Shown: piece by piece, positions 5,444 through 7,945 of the stretch | How the letters are laid out: every line of letters starts with the position of its first letter | Position numbering within the stretch: position 1 is the stretch's first letter | Source of the DNA: JAJVID01 sp035275345 | GTDB lineage: Bacteria > Acidobacteriota > Blastocatellia > RBC074 | Direction of reading: 5' to 3' | Assembly: GCA_035275345.1 (NCBI GenBank) | Contig: DATEMY010000401.1 | Coordinates: 1 to 7,945, forward strand | Length of the DNA stretch: 7,945 bases | The notes under the pieces: generated by a model | Databases searched by the model: none | What the model was told of the DNA's origin: nothing | The model's input: the letters and a program-made list of their open reading frames with translations, nothing else | Program-made: the position numbers and the translations under genes

Positions 5444-7480
5444 ATGTCTAAGAAGGTTGCTACGACGGAATCACAGGGTGAGGCGAAAGATTTCACACAA
5501 GCCGCAGGCCAGGAGGCGCCGCCGATCAAAATAGATCCCCGGCAGGTTAAACGGGCTAAGATGGTCGGTTGGCATAACCCGGCTCAGCTTTTGCAGACGG
5601 GCAAACAGGTTGTCATCTCCTCGATTCTCGGTCGCCACGCCGATCGCCGCCTGCTCGAATCCCTCACCATTAAGGCCGAGTATTACGATTTTTCAGGCCG
5701 ACAGATTGATGAAGAGTATGAAAGGAAGCGGGATGACGTTATCGTCAAGGCTTCTCCCTATCCACTGCCCGAGTCGGCCGGAGAAGTGTGGATTGACTAT
5801 GTCAGCGACGTCGGAGACGGCTGGAATCCCACATATGCCGTCGCCCACTACCTGGCGCAGGCGCAGCTTAAAGTCACAGGCGCCGACCAGCCTCTCAGGC
5901 GCGGGAACCTATTGATCTTCGGCGGGGACGGCGTCTATCCAACCGCCGACCGTGACTCTTACTTTGAACGGCTGCAGCGGCCCTACGAATGCGCCTTTTA
6001 TAGGAAATGCCCGCCACAGCCGTACGCTTTCGCCTTACCCGGCAATCATGACTGGTACGACAGCCTGGCCTCATTCTCGGAGATCTTCAGTAGCTGGTTG
6101 GTGCGGGATTTTGCCGGCGGAGCTTGGCGGACGCCTCAAAGCCGCAGCTACTTCGCCGCCAGGCTGCCTCACGATTGGTGGTTGTTGGGTGTAGACGTGC
6201 AATTGACGCACGATATAGATGAACCGCAGGTCAAGTATTTCGAAGACGTCATCAAAAACCGGATGCGGAAAGGCGACCGCGTTATTTTCTGTTGCGCTGA
6301 ACCGTTCTGGGTCTACTACGAACTCGCGGATGAGGAGAGCCGGGAGCGCTTCGAGAATTCACGGTTATATCACCTGTTCCACAATCTGCTTAAAGATCAA
6401 CTCCCGGCCGTCTACTTGGCCGGCGACCTCCATCATTATTACCGCGTCAGAGACGCGGCTGATAACCACGGCGTAGACGGCGCCCTTCGCATCACGGCCG
6501 GCGGAGGCGGCGCCTTCCTGCATCCGACGCATGGCGAGATCGAGAAGGCCTACGTGAGCGACCGTGACAGTGATCGGCCCAAGAGTTATCCCGATCCGAA
6601 GAAATCGCGTGAATTGTGCAATCGCAATTTGCGCTTCTGGTCGGAGGACGGCTTCCTGCGCAAGAACTGGCAGTTCGGCAATCTGACGGCGATTCTCTAC
6701 TTACTGACCGCCTGGTTCATGCTGTCCGGGGTGGGGAAAGAGCGGCGTGATCGTCTGCTCGATTACGCCCTCGAAGCCGTCGATAAACTGGCGAGCCTCG
6801 ATCCGTTCGCGTCCGGAGCCACGACAGACATCCTGGGGACCGGAAGAATTTTGTGGAAGGCGGCCGCTGACGCCTGGGGCGGCGCGCTCTTTAGTAGCCC
6901 TTTCTTAGCCTTTTTAGTGGCGGTGGTGATCGCGGGTTTCGTGGTCTTTACCGATACGCACAAGCGGTGGTACCGCTGGGCTGGCGGGACGACGCACGCG
7001 GTGGCGCATTTGCTCTCGGCCTCCTTCATCGGCTGGTTGGGATGTTGGGTCTATGTCGCCGTAAGGAATCAATTGCTCGAACCCGCCGAACCGACCGATT
7101 TAAGAGTGGCATTGCTAGCCGGGATTCCGGCCGCGCTCATGATAGCTTTGCTGGGATTCATAGCCGGCCTGTTCATCATGGCTTTCTACCTGTGGTTTTC
7201 GCTCAACGTCCTCGGGCGTCATTCGAACGAAGCCTTCTCCTCTTTGCAGATTGAGGACTGGAAAAATTTCCTGCGGATGAAGATAGATTCGCAGGGCGAG
7301 TTAACGGTCTACCCGATCGGCATCGATCGGGTGCCTCGCGCCTGGCGCGAAGCCGGTAAGGAGGAGGAAACCTGTTCGTTATTTGTACCGGACCGAGAGG
7401 AAGATCCGAAGTTTACCGAGCCGAAACTTATCGATGGTCCACTGCATTATCCGCCACGAAAAGCGCCTTTAGCCGGATGA
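5444..7480 (+). CDS. Membrane-anchored metallophosphoesterase-like protein
   Basis: Likely hydrolyses a phosphoester; the substrate is unknown. Residues 1-100 are polar with no signal peptide. The phosphoesterase-like domain spans about 115-360. It has DYVSDVGDGWN at 118-128 in place of the first motif, GGDGVYP at 160-166 (second), PGNHDWY at 199-205 (third), FCCAEPFW at 282-289 where a His-containing motif is expected, and AGDLHHYYR at 326-334 in place of GHxH. D122, D162, N201, H202 and H330 remain as possible metal ligands. Membrane segments follow at about 411-430, 482-503, 518-540 and 553-590 (one long or two short). The last 85 residues are soluble. With no signal peptide, the catalytic domain probably faces the cytoplasm. 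I recall similar 'VSDVGDG / GGDxVYP / GDLHHY' proteins in other bacteria, so the altered motifs may be typical of a subfamily. It is transcribed alone, divergent from the VWA genes. Confidence 0.85.
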   Translation: MSKKVATTESQGEAKDFTQAAGQEAPPIKIDPRQVKRAKMVGWHNPAQLLQTGKQVVISSILGRHADRRLLESLTIKAEYYDFSGRQIDEEYERKRDDVIVKASPYPLPESAGEVWIDYVSDVGDGWNPTYAVAHYLAQAQLKVTGADQPLRRGNLLIFGGDGVYPTADRDSYFERLQRPYECAFYRKCPPQPYAFALPGNHDWYDSLASFSEIFSSWLVRDFAGGAWRTPQSRSYFAARLPHDWWLLGVDVQLTHDIDEPQVKYFEDVIKNRMRKGDRVIFCCAEPFWVYYELADEESRERFENSRLYHLFHNLLKDQLPAVYLAGDLHHYYRVRDAADNHGVDGALRITAGGGGAFLHPTHGEIEKAYVSDRDSDRPKSYPDPKKSRELCNRNLRFWSEDGFLRKNWQFGNLTAILYLLTAWFMLSGVGKERRDRLLDYALEAVDKLASLDPFASGATTDILGTGRILWKAAADAWGGALFSSPFLAFLVAVVIAGFVVFTDTHKRWYRWAGGTTHAVAHLLSASFIGWLGCWVYVAVRNQLLEPAEPTDLRVALLAGIPAALMIALLGFIAGLFIMAFYLWFSLNVLGRHSNEAFSSLQIEDWKNFLRMKIDSQGELTVYPIGIDRVPRAWREAGKEEETCSLFVPDREEDPKFTEPKLIDGPLHYPPRKAPLAG

Positions 7481-7493
7481 CATGCCAAAGGCG
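7464..7493. terminator. Hairpin overlapping the end of the metallophosphoesterase gene
   Basis: CGCCTTTAGC (7464-7473) pairs with GCCAAAGGCG (7484-7493) with one A-C mismatch and a 10-base loop that holds the stop codon. It lies between convergent genes. On the minus strand it is followed by CTTTTC, so it suits termination of the right-hand ricin-like gene slightly better than the plus-strand gene. Confidence 0.35.
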
Positions 7494-7572
7494 AGCGACA
7501 ATCAGGATTGACACTTCGCCTAAACGCTCAGAGCGGCGTTATGAGGGGTAGCTTGGCTTATGCGACCTGCCG

Positions 7573-7944
7573 CTACTTTTTCACAGATACATGTTTGATT
7601 AAGTCCCGTTGAGGAGAAACTCCCATTGCCGCGCTTCCACCAGAAACTGGTTCAAGAAGCCATTGCGCGCTCTCCCACGCAGGAAAAATTGTTCCATGCT
7701 GCGCATGACCTGCAAGGTTTTCAACATGAATATAGTTACTGGGCTGCCACACGTTTTTGAATCTGATGAATCCGCTTCCGGCGTCCTCAGTTGTCCAGCG
7801 GGAGCTCATCCAGCCTACAGTGCGGGCGGTACATTGAACATAACCGGTCAGGTTTTCAATGTGCATGTACTCGCCGGTGCTAACGTTTCTAATTTCTTTC
7901 TGCCCGCCGCCTACGTCTTCAAGTACCCAATTGTAAGCGGTTCC
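7573..7944 (-). CDS. Ricin-like (beta-trefoil) repeat protein, C-terminal part only
   Basis: The frame is open to the right edge and gives the last 124 codons including the stop; the start lies outside, so the ATG at 7866 is internal. Two imperfect repeats of 44-45 residues are visible. Each runs from a Trp (YNWVLEDVGGG, then SRWTTEDAGSG) through an I/F-R/K-NV element, a Y-M/I-H-I/V-ENL-T/A-G element (YMHIENLTGY, YIHVENLAGH) and a further Trp. A third unit starts at AQWLLEPV, followed by a divergent tail of about 28 residues. The period, the xQW/xRW ends and the Y-H-E-N-L text fit ricin-type lectin repeats (CBM13-like), which bind sugars and often sit at the end of secreted glycoside hydrolases or lectins. 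The enzyme or other domain they serve, and any signal peptide, would lie beyond the window. Confidence 0.75.
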   Translation of the reverse strand, partial: GTAYNWVLEDVGGGQKEIRNVSTGEYMHIENLTGYVQCTARTVGWMSSRWTTEDAGSGFIRFKNVWQPSNYIHVENLAGHAQHGTIFPAWESAQWLLEPVSGGSAAMGVSPQRDLIKHVSVKK

Positions 7945-7945
7945 A

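Noticed and set aside
1..7945. A single multi-gene system linking kinase, protease, VWA protein and phosphoesterase
   Set aside because: The genes are separated by gaps of 100 to 470 bases, change strand several times and lack a shared promoter, so a functional unit is not supported by the sequence.

Overview
The window most resembles a chromosomal stretch of an Acidobacteriota member, with class Blastocatellia or a relative as the best guess. This rests on gene style. There is a Ser/Thr kinase with the short N-terminal segment common in acidobacterial kinases, two genes of the 'VWFA-related Acidobacterial domain' type, a secreted HtrA protease, and coding regions that look moderately GC-rich. 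No rRNA or other taxonomic marker is present, so the assignment is an inference.

Layout, left to right. 1-1155 (minus) holds the first 385 codons of a PknB-type protein kinase. It runs off the left edge inside a 12-bp tandem repeat that encodes (REEG)n. 1156-1369 is a divergent intergenic gap. 1370-1618 (plus) is a small unrecognised gene with a signal-like N-terminus. 1619-2034 has no convincing gene but carries a strong inverted repeat at 1923-1960. 2035-3117 (minus) is a complete HtrA/Deg-type periplasmic protease with one PDZ domain. 3118-3588 is a gene-poor stretch with promoter-like and hairpin sequences. 3589-4860 (minus) is an intact secreted VWA protein with an unusual Pro/Trp/Arg-rich insert. 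4987-5397 (minus) is a degraded relative of the same family, lacking its start and most of its VWA fold. 5444-7480 (plus) is a 678-residue protein with a metallophosphoesterase-like N-terminal domain followed by four or five membrane segments. 7573-7944 (minus) is the C-terminal part of a protein with ricin-like (beta-trefoil) repeats, running off the right edge.

How the genes fit together: most products act at or outside the inner membrane. They cover signalling by the kinase, protein quality control by HtrA, adhesion or scaffolding by the VWA protein, a membrane-attached phosphoesterase-like protein, and carbohydrate binding by the ricin-like protein. The genes are separated by real gaps and change strand repeatedly, so no operon or dedicated multi-gene system can be claimed. 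I did not find a CRISPR array, tRNA, insertion sequence or recognisable defence system. The items most worth following up are the membrane metallophosphoesterase with altered metal-site motifs, the (REEG)n kinase linker at the window edge, and the VWA gene remnant beside an intact relative.
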